Shown here piece by piece: positions 43,796-52,013 of a stretch of DNA of 64,000 nucleotides; positions within the stretch are counted from its first letter, which is position 1; every line of letters begins with the position of its first letter. Made by a program: the position numbers and the translations under genes. The notes beneath the pieces were generated by a model that was not told the origin of the DNA, did no database searches, and saw only the letters and a list, made by a program, of their open reading frames with translations. Source of the DNA: Pararhodobacter sp. (GTDB taxonomy: Bacteria; Pseudomonadota; Alphaproteobacteria; Rhodobacterales; Rhodobacteraceae); assembly GCF_034676545.1 (NCBI RefSeq), contig NZ_JAUCBZ010000015.1:1395001-1459000 (forward strand), written 5' to 3'.

Positions 43796-45217
43796 ATGAC
43801 TGACGTGCCGTTGTGGCAGCTTTCTGCCAGCGAACTTTCCGCGCGGATCCACGCCAGAGAGGTCAGCGCCACCGAGGCGGTCAGCGCCTCGATCGACCGG
43901 ATGCAGGCGGTGAACCCGGACCTGAACGCGGTGGTGGTCGATCTGTCCGAGGCGGCGCTGATCCGCGCGCGGGCGCTGGATGCCCACTCCGGCGACAAAG
44001 GCCCGCTGCACGGCGTGCCGATCACCATCAAGATCAACGTCGATCAGGTGGGGCAGGCGACATCGAACGGCTTGCCCGCGCTCAAGGACTGGATCGCGGC
44101 CGAGGATGCGCCGCTGGTCAAGAACCTGCTGGATGCGGGCGCGGTGGTGATTGGCCGCACCAACACGCCCGAGTTTTCCTTTCGCATCGACACCGACAAC
44201 CCGCTGCACGGCCGCACGCATAACCCCTGGGGCAAGCATATCAGCGCGGGGGGCTCATCGGGCGGCGCGGGCTCGGCGGTGATGGCCGGGTGCGGGGCGC
44301 TGGCACATGGCAATGACATCGCCGGGTCGCTGCGCTTTCCGGCGGCGGCCAATGGCGCGGTGACGGTCAAGCCGGGGCTGGGGCGCGTGCCGGCGTGGAA
44401 CCCCTCGCAAGCGGCCGAACGCGGGATGCTGTCGCAATCCATGTCGGTGCAGGGGCTGATCACCCGCAGCGCGCGTGACCTGCATCTGGCGATGCCGGCG
44501 ATGATCCGCGCCGATCCGCGCGACCCGTTCCATGTGCCGCTGCCGTGGCGCGGCGCGGCGCTGGAGGGGCCGATCAAGGTCGGCTTTACCACCGAGATGC
44601 TGGGCAACGCATTGCACCCCGAGGTTGCCGCCTCGCTGAACGATGCGCGCGCAGCACTGGTTGACGCAGGCTACGCGCTGACCGAGATCACCCCGCCGTC
44701 CCTCGCCGACCTTGCCGAAATGGGCATTCGCGCCCTGATGACCGAGACGCAGGCCATGTCCGGCCCGGATATCGCGCGCATCGGCTCGGACACGGTGCGG
44801 GCGATCTTTGACGAATATTTCCGCCAGTTCCCGCCCTATGCCACCGACGACTACCTGCGCGTGCTGGCTGCGCGCACCGGCTTGGCGCGGCAATGGTCAC
44901 TGTTGCTGGCCGAATACCCGCTGGTGCTGACCCCCTTCATGCCGCAGCCGTTCTTTGGCCCGGGCCGCGACACGCAAGGGGCCGAGGGTGTGCACGAGGC
45001 GCTGGCCTCGGCATTCTGGTGCACGGGGTTCAACTTTCTCGGCCTGCCCGCCGGGAATGTGCCCGCGCGCCTCGCGGCGCTCGACACCGGGCCGCAACCG
45101 ATCGGCGTGCAGATCGTCGGGCAGCGCTGGCGCGAGGATCTGGTCGTCGATGCGATGATCGCCATCGAGGACCGGATCGGCCCGATGGCCCCGCACCTGT
45201 GGTCCCGGATGGGCTGA
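43796..45217 (+). CDS. Amidase-signature family amidase
   Basis: A 473-residue amidase. The start at 43796 (MTDVPLWQLSASELSARIHA) follows GGGGGTTTTTC; the frame is open upstream but crosses the hairpins. The catalytic Ser-cisSer-Lys triad regions are visible: lysine in GVPITIKINVDQVG near residue 79, then the amidase signature SAGGSSGGAGSAVMAGCGAL with GNDIAGSLRFPAAANG. The C-terminus has FNFLGLPAGNVPARLA and GVQIVGQRWREDLVV. The substrate is not predictable (aliphatic or aryl amides, or a carbamate). It is followed, convergently, by an M20 amidohydrolase, so a joint amide-catabolic role is possible but speculative. Confidence 0.9.
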   Translation: MTDVPLWQLSASELSARIHAREVSATEAVSASIDRMQAVNPDLNAVVVDLSEAALIRARALDAHSGDKGPLHGVPITIKINVDQVGQATSNGLPALKDWIAAEDAPLVKNLLDAGAVVIGRTNTPEFSFRIDTDNPLHGRTHNPWGKHISAGGSSGGAGSAVMAGCGALAHGNDIAGSLRFPAAANGAVTVKPGLGRVPAWNPSQAAERGMLSQSMSVQGLITRSARDLHLAMPAMIRADPRDPFHVPLPWRGAALEGPIKVGFTTEMLGNALHPEVAASLNDARAALVDAGYALTEITPPSLADLAEMGIRALMTETQAMSGPDIARIGSDTVRAIFDEYFRQFPPYATDDYLRVLAARTGLARQWSLLLAEYPLVLTPFMPQPFFGPGRDTQGAEGVHEALASAFWCTGFNFLGLPAGNVPARLAALDTGPQPIGVQIVGQRWREDLVVDAMIAIEDRIGPMAPHLWSRMG

Positions 45218-45238
45218 CCCCACGCAGCGCTCTTGCGG

Positions 45239-45260
45239 CTTCATCTTGCCAAAAATACTC
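45239..45260 (-). repeat. Inverted copy of the GAGTATTTTTGGCAAGATGA motif
   Basis: On the minus strand this reads GAGTATTTTTGGCAAGATGA plus AG. It sits 22 bases after the amidase stop and 31 bases before the convergent M20 gene stop. Relative to the amidase gene it has the same orientation as the 7.7 kb copy has to era. Confidence 0.8.
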
Positions 45261-45290
45261 AAACCTGGCTGGCCCGGTGGCGCTGCGGGG

Positions 45291-46445
45291 TCAGGCCTCG
45301 CCGCGCACCTCGACCATGCGCGCCAAGAGCGCGACGCCCAAAGGCAGTGCTGCGTCATCAAAGACATAGCCGGGGTTGTGCAGCGGCACCGCGCCCGCGT
45401 GGCCGACCATGCAATAGGCACCCGGCACGACTTGCAGCATATCGGCGAAATCTTCTGACCCCATGACCTGCCGGGTGGAGATCTGCGCCTTCGTGCCAAC
45501 GAGCCCCTGTGCGACGTCAATCATTGCCTCTGACAAGGTCGGGTCGTTTTCGAGAACGTCGAACACATTGCGCATGTCGAGCGCAATCTGCACGCCGTAA
45601 GACTTGGCCATTCCGGCGCAGAGATCCTGCATCCGGGTGCGCACCATGGCCGCCGTGTCGCGGTTGAAATAGCGCATGGTTCCGGCCAGGGTCGCGACTT
45701 CGGGCAGAACATTATAGGCGGCTCCGGCGTGGAATTGGGTCACCGAGAGCACGATCTGATCCGAGGGTTCCACATTGCGCGACACGATGGATTGCAATTG
45801 CTGCACCAGCGACGAGGCAATGACGATGCTGTCAATGCCGGCATCGGGTGCGGCGGCGTGGCAGCCCTTGGCGGTCAGGGTGATGTCAAAGAAATCCGCC
45901 CCGGCCAGCGCCTTGCCGGGGGTGATGTTGATGACGCCGGGGTTGCCCGACGGCCAGTTGTGCAAGCCGTAAATCTCGTCACACGGGAATTTCTTGAACA
46001 ACCCGTCGGCGATCATGCGCCGCGCGCCGCCCAACCCCTCTTCGGCGGGCTGAAAGATGAACACGACGGTGCCGGCAAAGTCGCGGGTTTCTGACAGATA
46101 GCGCGCCGCGCCCAGCAAGATCGTGGTGTGCGCGTCATGGCCGCAGGCGTGCATCACACCGGGGGTTTTCGAGGCATAGGGCAGGTTGGTCAATTCGTGG
46201 ATCGGCAGCGCATCCATATCGGCGCGCAGGCCGATCGTGCGCCCGGGGCGGTTGCCTTTCAGGACACCAACGACGCCGGTCTTGCCCAGACCCGTGGTGA
46301 TCTCGATCCCCAGGGATTTGAGGTGCTCCGCGACAATGCCAGAGGTACGGATTTCTTCAAAGCCAAGTTCCGGGTGTTCGTGCAGGTCATGGCGGATGGC
46401 GGTGAGCTCTGCGGCAAAATCTTGGATGCGTTGGGGAATGGACAT
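45291..46445 (-). CDS. M20 amidohydrolase (hippurate hydrolase-like)
   Basis: A 384-residue M20D metallopeptidase/aminoacylase. The start at 46445 (MSIPQRIQDFAAELTAIRHD) matches the family; a much longer upstream frame is spurious. The motifs are LHEHPELGFEEIRTS, GLRADMDALPI, HACGHDAHTTILLGAARYL (metal ligands), FIFQPAEEGLGGARRMI with the catalytic glutamate pair, and GSEDFADMLQVVPGAYCMVG near the C-terminus with the last histidine in MVGHAG. Such enzymes hydrolyse N-acyl or benzoyl amino acids. A LysR gene is divergent 314 bases away and is its likely regulator. Confidence 0.92.
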   Translation of the reverse strand: MSIPQRIQDFAAELTAIRHDLHEHPELGFEEIRTSGIVAEHLKSLGIEITTGLGKTGVVGVLKGNRPGRTIGLRADMDALPIHELTNLPYASKTPGVMHACGHDAHTTILLGAARYLSETRDFAGTVVFIFQPAEEGLGGARRMIADGLFKKFPCDEIYGLHNWPSGNPGVINITPGKALAGADFFDITLTAKGCHAAAPDAGIDSIVIASSLVQQLQSIVSRNVEPSDQIVLSVTQFHAGAAYNVLPEVATLAGTMRYFNRDTAAMVRTRMQDLCAGMAKSYGVQIALDMRNVFDVLENDPTLSEAMIDVAQGLVGTKAQISTRQVMGSEDFADMLQVVPGAYCMVGHAGAVPLHNPGYVFDDAALPLGVALLARMVEVRGEA

Positions 46446-46759
46446 GGGGGCTCCGGCTTGGGGTCCGGGCAGTTTGCGCTTTGGGGGTTGCCGAATGCAA
46501 CCGGTTTGTTGGCGGTGAGCTGCCGGGTCCGGGGCCACAAGGACCCCGGACCCGGCAGCCCGGAGAGGCGGCCCGGCCCGGCGGGCCGCGCCTGTCGGGG
46601 GCTCTGCCCCCGGGGCGCCAATGGTTGCCGGGTCGCTTGGGGTCAAGTTGGCGCGCGACGGGGCCAAGATGCCGTTTTTGCGATGGATGTCCCGTTTCAT
46701 CGAATTGTTGAAAATCGTCGCGATTTTGTGGCTATTGTTTACGAAACGAGAGGGTCGTC
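46446..46759. other. Divergent regulatory region with strong GC hairpin
   Basis: A 314-base spacer between the M20 gene and the LysR gene. The left two thirds are GC-rich: a perfect 16-bp stem (GCTGCCGGGTCCGGGG at 46519-46534 with 46544-46559, nine-base loop), then GGCCCGGC/GCGGGCC-type and GGGGGC-TCT-GCCCCC stems. The right third is AT-richer and carries the LysR-side promoter and a palindrome at 46711. Confidence 0.65.
46711..46727. promoter_or_regulatory. Palindrome, candidate LysR operator
   Basis: AAAATCG-TCG-CGATTTT is a perfect 7-bp dyad with a three-base centre, about 33 bases before the LysR start. It contains a T-N11-A arrangement. Autoregulatory or activator binding by the adjacent LysR protein is inferred from position alone. 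Confidence 0.5.
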
Positions 46760-47680
46760 GTGTCATATCTGGAAAGCATCAAGGTGTTCGTGCGGGTGGT
46801 TGAGCTGGGGTCGATCACCTCGGGCGGACGCGACTTGCGGTTGACGCCCGCTGTGGCCTCGAAACGGATCAAGCAGTTGGAGGCACGGCTGGGCACCCGT
46901 TTGCTGAACCGAACCACCCGCAAGCTGGTTCCGACCGAGGCGGGGCGGGTTTTTTATGAACAGGCGCGGCTGGTGGTTGCGACCCTGGAAGATGCCGAAG
47001 CCTCGCTTGCCGGGTTCGCGGGCCGACCGCGCGGCACCATCCGGGTGACCGCGCCTCTGGGGCTGGGGCGGCGGCTGATCGCGCCTTTGGTGCCCCGGTT
47101 TTGCGACGCGTTTCCAGAGGTTGATGTCCGTCTGCGGCTTTCGGATCGGCGGGTTGATCTGTTTGAAGAAGAACTGGACGTGGCGTTTTTCCTCGGCGCG
47201 CCGATGGATTCCAACCTGAAACTGCGCAAAATCATGGATTGCCCGCGTGTGCTGTGCGCCTCACCGGCGTATCTGGCGCAGCGCGGCACGCCTTTGGTGC
47301 CGTTAGACCTGCTGGACCAGAAGCACAATTGCCTGCTGCTGCAATTCCCGCGCTCGCCCGAATATTTCTGGGTCCTGCAAACTCCCGGCGGGCCGCTCAA
47401 ACTGGACGTCGGCGGACGGTTCGACGCCGATGAGGGCGATGTCTTGTTGCATTGGGCGTTGGATGATCGGGGGATCGTGAACAAGCCACGGATCGAAGTG
47501 TCGCGGTTTCTGGAAAGCGGCGCGTTGGTCGAGCTCCTGCCACAGACGCCGCCGGTGCCGTCGGTGTTCGGCTGTCTGTACCCGCACCGCAAGCTGCAAG
47601 ACCCCAAGGTGCACAGGTTCATTGATTACATGATCCGCCATTGCCGGGCCGGTTTGGATGTCGGCCTCAATCAGGGTTAA
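46760..47680 (+). CDS. LysR-family transcriptional regulator
   Basis: A 306-residue LysR-type regulator: N-terminal winged helix-turn-helix (YLESIKVFVRVVELGSITSG, LTPAVASKRIKQLEARLGTRL) followed by LLNRTTRKLVPTEAGRVFYE, then a two-lobed effector domain. It resembles the CrgA/DmlR-like branch in the PRGTIRVTAPLGLGRRLIAP transition. The start is a GTG preceded by GAGAGGG. Being divergent from the M20 amidohydrolase, it probably controls that gene with an amide or amino-acid-derived ligand. A short GAAACA-CGT-TGTTTC hairpin lies just after its stop. Confidence 0.92.
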   Translation: MSYLESIKVFVRVVELGSITSGGRDLRLTPAVASKRIKQLEARLGTRLLNRTTRKLVPTEAGRVFYEQARLVVATLEDAEASLAGFAGRPRGTIRVTAPLGLGRRLIAPLVPRFCDAFPEVDVRLRLSDRRVDLFEEELDVAFFLGAPMDSNLKLRKIMDCPRVLCASPAYLAQRGTPLVPLDLLDQKHNCLLLQFPRSPEYFWVLQTPGGPLKLDVGGRFDADEGDVLLHWALDDRGIVNKPRIEVSRFLESGALVELLPQTPPVPSVFGCLYPHRKLQDPKVHRFIDYMIRHCRAGLDVGLNQG

Positions 47681-47878
47681 CAGAAACACGTTGTTTCCAA
47701 TTGCCCCATAATTGCCCTTATTCGGTCCGAGAAACCCCACAAACCCTGTCTATTCCTGATCCTCGATACCAAAGATCAAGCCCGGTGTCGGCGTGCGGTC
47801 CCTGTTGAGGCCGACCCGGTTGCATTCGGGACGTAGACTGGAACAGCCCTATTTGGGTGGCTTATCGAGGACGAGACC

Positions 47879-49775
47879 ATGAGTGACCTATCACCAAATA
47901 CGATTGTACTGAGTGACGGCGCGGCAACCACCGCCGGCACAACCCTGAATTACAACGGCGCGGGGCGCTTCGGCGGCGGTATCGACGGCGATGGAGGGTC
48001 GTACCAGTCGACCACGGCGACGCCGAATGTCCTGACCACCGGCGACACCATCAACGTCGACGGGACAAACTTGCAAGTCACGGATATTGCGGAATATTCG
48101 GTCACCGTCACGCATGAGGACGGGGCAAGGTCGGACTCTGGCGTGCCCTTTGCAATCGTCACGCTGTCCGATGGTTCGAAGTTTGGCTTGTTCCTTGACG
48201 GAAGCAATACCTATGTCGACGTGCGATCCATCACGCTTGATTCCGCGACGGGTGGGACGGGCCCGATCGACGAGACGGCACTTGCTGCGGTGGATACCGG
48301 CGAAGGCCCTGCCGATGGGATCGTGGACGGCACCGACGCCGGCAAATCGATGGGCTCGGGCTATGTCGATGCGCAAGGGGATGGCCTCGACAACAGCGGC
48401 TCGAACGTCAAGGCTCATGGTGGTGATGACACCGTTTTCGGCGGTTGGGGCGACGATACCATTGATGGTGGCACCGGCAATGACATGCTGTTCGGCGGGG
48501 ATGGCAATGACCTGATGTTCGGTGGCGCGGGCCACGACAGCCTCTGGGGCGATGAAGGAAACGATACGCTGTACGGCAAGGACGGCGACGACAAGCTTAT
48601 TGGTGGCGCGGGCGATGATCTGATCATCGGTGGCGCGGGCGATGACACGTTGATTGGCGACAACAACCCGGGCGACCATGGCGGGATAAATCCGTCCGAC
48701 CCAGCCGAGCCGGGTTTTGGCAATGATACGCTGGTGCTGGATGGTGGCAATGACAAAGCCTATGGCGGTTCGGGCGATGATGAATTCCGGATCTTTGACG
48801 GTTTCGGAAACCATACGATTGTCGGCGGTGAAACCGGCGAAACGGAGGGCGATACGCTCAATGCCGGCGCGCTGAGTGATGATGTTTCGGTGATCTATAC
48901 CGGTGACGAATCCGGGACGATCACCGACGGCAGCGGGACCGCGAACTTTACCGAGATCGAGCGTTTGGACCTCGGGTCTGGCGATGACCGGGTCGAGATC
49001 CTGACCTCGACGTCCGGCACGGTGAATGGCTCGGACGGTTTTGACACGCTGGTTCTGCCCGATCCGCTGCCCGGTGAGACGCCACCGAATGTGACGATCA
49101 CCAACACGATCGACAATGGTGACGGAACCTTTACCTATTCGGGCTACGTTGATTTCGACGACGGCTCGCGGATGGATTTCGAGAATTTCGAGGAAATCAT
49201 CTGCTTCACGCCGGGGACCCTGATCGACACGTTGCGCGGCAAGGTGGCGGTGGAAACGCTGGTGCCGGGTGACAAGGTGCTGACCCGCGACCACGGCTAT
49301 CAGTCGCTGGCCTGGGTCGGGCGGCGTGACCTGACGGCGGCCGAACTGGCGACCTGCCCGGCGGCCAGCACCGGTGCGGATTGCGGCGGGATCGCTGGGG
49401 GTGAACCTGCCCGAGCGTGATCTGATCGTCTCGCCCCGCCACCGGATGCTGGTGACGGGTGCCCGCGCGGAACTGATGTTCGGCGAGCGCGAAGTGCTGG
49501 TCACGGCGGCCGATCTGCTGGGTCTGCCGGGGGTCTCGCAAGAGGCGGTCGGCGATGTGAGCTATGTCCATGTGATGTGCGACGCGCATCAGATCATCCG
49601 CGCCGAAGGGTCCTGGACGGAGAGTTTCCAACCTGCGGCGGCGGTGCTGAATGCGCTGGATGCGGCAACCCGCGCGGAGTTGCTGGGGCTGTTCCCGGAC
49701 CTGGGCAAGGACGGGTTTGCCCCGGCGCGGCCGGTGCTGAACGGGGCCGAGGCGAAGGTTCTGTTCGCGGCCTGA
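47879..49775 (+). CDS. RTX repeat protein with C-terminal Hint domain, one frame break
   Basis: A large acidic, calcium-binding type protein of about 630 residues once the frame break is bridged. The N-terminal 170 residues are of unknown fold. Residues about 180-260 hold RTX nonapeptides (GGDDTVFGGWGDDTIDGG, GNDMLFGGDGNDLMFGGAG and so on). From residue 442 a Hint (intein/hedgehog-like) domain begins, CFTPGTLIDTLRGKVAVETL, then GDKVLTRDHGYQSLAWVGRR. After about 49360 the frame shifts by one; the continuation from the 49374 frame reads RIAAGSLGVNLPERDLIVSP followed by RHRMLVTG. Rhodobacteraceae have many such RTX/Hint proteins, probably exported by type I secretion; the function is unknown. 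The break lies inside the Hint domain and may be a sequencing indel. A strong terminator follows the stop. Confidence 0.85.
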
Positions 49776-49795
49776 CGGGTCACGCGTTGCAAGGC

Positions 49796-49824
49796 AAAGG
49801 GCCGCCCGGGTTGGGCGGCCCTTT
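49796..49824 (+). terminator. Intrinsic terminator of the RTX/Hint gene
   Basis: A perfect 12-bp stem, AAAGGGCCGCCC (49796-49807) and GGGCGGCCCTTT (49813-49824), with a GGGTT loop, 21 bases after the stop codon. The following GGCGTTTT supplies the T-run and is also the first unit of the minisatellite. Confidence 0.88.
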
Positions 49825-49931
49825 GGCGTTTTGGGTGGCGTTTTGGGTGGCGTTTTGGGTGGCGTTTTGGGTGGCGTTTTGGGTGGCGTTTTGGGTGGCG
49901 TTTTGGGTGGCGTTTTGGGTGGCGTTTTGGG
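49825..49931 (+). repeat. 12-bp minisatellite GGCGTTTTGGGT
   Basis: Eight perfect tandem copies of GGCGTTTTGGGT (49825-49920) and a ninth partial copy, starting at the first base after the terminator stem. Because the unit is a multiple of three, all six frames stay open, producing spurious low-complexity ORFs. No protein is proposed. Confidence 0.95.
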
Positions 49932-49959
49932 GGTGGCGTTGCTGGGGGTGGCGGCGCTT

Positions 49960-50065
49960 GGGGGGCATCGAGCCCCCCACGCGCCGGCGGTTTTCGGACC
50001 GCGGCCGACCGGGAGGGGGTTCACCCCCTCCCGGACCCTCCCGAGGATATTTGGCGGAACAAAGA
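49960..50065 (+). repeat. GC-rich intergenic repeat, copy 1
   Basis: The order is stem GGGGGGC-ATCGA-GCCCCCC, CGGCGGTTTTCGGACCG, CGACCGGG, the 9-bp stem GGGAGGGGG-TTCA-CCCCCTCCC, then GAGGATATTTGGCGGAACAA. A second copy with the same order and near-identical text is at 59976-60080. Both stand just 3' of a leftward gene (acyl-CoA ligase; SelD fusion). Confidence 0.85.
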
Positions 50066-50094
50066 CCGGGTCAGGGCTGGAGGGCGGCAAGCCG

Positions 50095-51744
50095 TCACTC
50101 CGAGATCGTCGGCAACAGGTGGTCCGCAAATTGTTCGCGCAATTTGTTCTTTTGCATTTTGCCGGTTGCGCCCAAGGGGATTGCATCGACGAACACCACA
50201 TCATCCGGCAGCCACCATTTGGCGATTTTGCCGTCGAAATAGGCAAGAAGGGCGTCTTTGCCGATGGTCGATCCCGGTTTTCGCACGACCACAAGCAGCG
50301 GGCGTTCGTCCCATTTCGGGTGATGCACCGCGATGCAGGCGGCCATCGCCACGTCGCGATGGCCCATTGCGATATTCTCGATGTCGATGGAGCTGATCCA
50401 TTCCCCGCCTGATTTGATCACATCCTTGGTGCGATCGGTGATATGCATGAAGCCGTCGGCATCGATGGTGGCGACATCGCCGGTCGGAAACCAGCCCAGC
50501 CCGGCGGAATCGAACCGAAGGGGATCATTGCCCTCGCGGTTGAAATAGCTGCCAAGCACCCAAGGGCCGCGGACCAGCAGTTCACCGGAACTCGTGCCGT
50601 CCCAAGGCAGTTCTTTCCCGTCCGGATCGACGATTTTCATATCGACGCCAAAGATGGCGCGGCCCTGTTTGGCCTGGATCGCCAGACGATCCTCAAGGGG
50701 CAGGGTTTCGGCGCGGGTTTTCAAGGTGCAGACGGTGCCCAACGGGCTCATCTCGGTCATGCCCCAGGCGTGGAGCACCTGCACGCCATAGTCGATTTCG
50801 AAGGCGCGCAGCATCGCGGGGGGGCAGGCCGAGCCGCCGATGACGGTGCGTTTCATCGTCGAGAACTTTACCCCCTGCGAGTCGGTATGTGCCAGAAGCC
50901 CTTGCCAGACGGTTGGGACGCCTGCCGAGACGGTGACGCCTTCGGCCTCGAACAACTCGTAGAGCGATTTGCCATCCAGCGCGGGGCCGGGGAACACGAC
51001 CTTGGCGCCGACCAGGCAGGCAGAATAGGGCAGACCCCAGGCGTTCACATGGAACATCGGCACAACGGGCAAGACCGCATCGCTGGAGCTGAGGTTCAGC
51101 GCGTCGGGTGTTACCGCGCCGAAGGAATGCAGCACGGTGGAGCGGTGAGAATACAGCACGCCCTTTGGATTGCCTGTCGTGCCCGATGTATAGCACAGCG
51201 AGGAGGCCGCGTTTTCATCCATCTGCGGCCAGTCATAAGCCTCCGAGGCGGCGTCGATCAGCTCCTCGTAGCACAGCAGATTCGGGATTTTCGAATCGCT
51301 CGGCATATGCGCGCGGTCCGTCATCAGCACGAAATGCTTGACCGTCGCATAGCGCGCGGCGGTGGCCTCGACCAAGGGCAGGAAGGTGAGGTCGAAACAC
51401 AGGACCTGATCGCCGGCGTTATCGGCAATCCAGACCAGTTGATCGGGGTGCAAGCGCGGGTTGAGGGTGTGCAGGATCATGCCGGACCCTGACGCCCCGT
51501 AATAAAGCTCCATGTGGCGATGGGTGTTCCACGCCAAGGTGCCGACACGTTGCGTCGGGTTGACGCCCAGCGCCGCCAAGGCGTTGGCCAGCTGCCGGGC
51601 TCGGCGCGCCAGATCGCGATAGGTATAGCGGTGCAGGTCGCCCTCGACGCGCCGCGTGACGATTTCTCGATCGCCGTGATGGCGCTCTGCGTGTTTCAAC
51701 AAACCGGAAATCAATAACGGTTGGTTCATCATCTGACCAAGCAT
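50095..51744 (-). CDS. Long/medium-chain acyl-CoA ligase (AMP-forming)
   Basis: A 549-residue adenylate-forming enzyme that activates fatty acids to acyl-CoA. The start at 51744 (MLGQMMNQPLLISGLLKHAE) follows GAGGGAGGACACCGA; the frame stays open far upstream through the tRNA-Leu gene, which is spurious. The motifs are AMP-binding ASSLCYTSGTTGNPKGVLYS near residue 185, VVPMFHVNAWGLPY, the A5 segment HAWGMTEMSPLG, A7 GWFPTGDVATIDADGFMHIT followed by DRTKDVIKSGGEWIS, and the A10 lysine in PLGATGKMQKNKLR. The layout matches AlkK-like medium/long-chain ligases. It lies upstream of, but on the opposite side of the tRNA from, the acyl-CoA catabolic operon. Confidence 0.93.
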   Translation of the reverse strand: MLGQMMNQPLLISGLLKHAERHHGDREIVTRRVEGDLHRYTYRDLARRARQLANALAALGVNPTQRVGTLAWNTHRHMELYYGASGSGMILHTLNPRLHPDQLVWIADNAGDQVLCFDLTFLPLVEATAARYATVKHFVLMTDRAHMPSDSKIPNLLCYEELIDAASEAYDWPQMDENAASSLCYTSGTTGNPKGVLYSHRSTVLHSFGAVTPDALNLSSSDAVLPVVPMFHVNAWGLPYSACLVGAKVVFPGPALDGKSLYELFEAEGVTVSAGVPTVWQGLLAHTDSQGVKFSTMKRTVIGGSACPPAMLRAFEIDYGVQVLHAWGMTEMSPLGTVCTLKTRAETLPLEDRLAIQAKQGRAIFGVDMKIVDPDGKELPWDGTSSGELLVRGPWVLGSYFNREGNDPLRFDSAGLGWFPTGDVATIDADGFMHITDRTKDVIKSGGEWISSIDIENIAMGHRDVAMAACIAVHHPKWDERPLLVVVRKPGSTIGKDALLAYFDGKIAKWWLPDDVVFVDAIPLGATGKMQKNKLREQFADHLLPTISE

Positions 51745-51867
51745 TCGGTGTCCTCCCTCAAGGTGCACCATGGGTAACGGAACCAAAGGAGCGGTCAAGA
51801 CGCTGCCCGCAACCTGCACGACTTGTGACTCGGCGTTACGCGCCCGGTCAAAACCACGCGCGGGGGC

Positions 51868-51895
51868 TTGAGTGCGCTGTCGTGGCTGATATGAC
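51868..51895 (+). promoter_or_regulatory. Sigma-70-like promoter for tRNA-Leu
   Basis: TTGAGT (51868-51873), 16 bases, TATGAC (51890-51895), seven bases before the mature 5' end of the tRNA. The spacing is slightly short and the match is moderate. Confidence 0.45.
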
Positions 51896-51902
51896 GGGGT
51901 GG

Positions 51903-51988
51903 GGCCGCTTGCTGGAATGGTAGACAGACCGGACTTAAAATCCGTTGCTCGTATGGGCGTGTGGGTTCGAGTCCCACAGCGGCTACCA
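51903..51988 (+). tRNA. tRNA-Leu (TAA)
   Basis: An 86-base class II tRNA. The acceptor strand GGCCGCT pairs with AGCGGCT through one G1-U72 wobble, the anticodon loop CTTAAAA gives TAA, the long variable arm TTGCTCGTATGGGCG is typical of leucine, and the T-arm GTGGGTTCGAGTCCCAC is perfect. CCA is encoded (51986-51988). It sits between two leftward genes on the opposite strand. Confidence 0.93.
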
Positions 51989-52013
51989 CCCCGACCGCTG
52001 CGCGTCTTGTGGC

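Noticed and set aside
49825..49931. Tandem array as a CRISPR or as a coding repeat protein
   Set aside because: Units are contiguous 12-mers without spacers, so it is not CRISPR. The open frames (Trp-Val-Ala-Phe or Pro-Pro-Lys-Thr repeats) exist only because the unit length is divisible by three; no ribosome site or flanking coding signal supports them.
50166..51492. Large plus-strand ORFs opposite the acyl-CoA ligase
   Set aside because: Typical GC-rich shadow frames (Arg, His, Gly, Gln rich) without motifs; the minus-strand gene has clear AMP-binding signatures.
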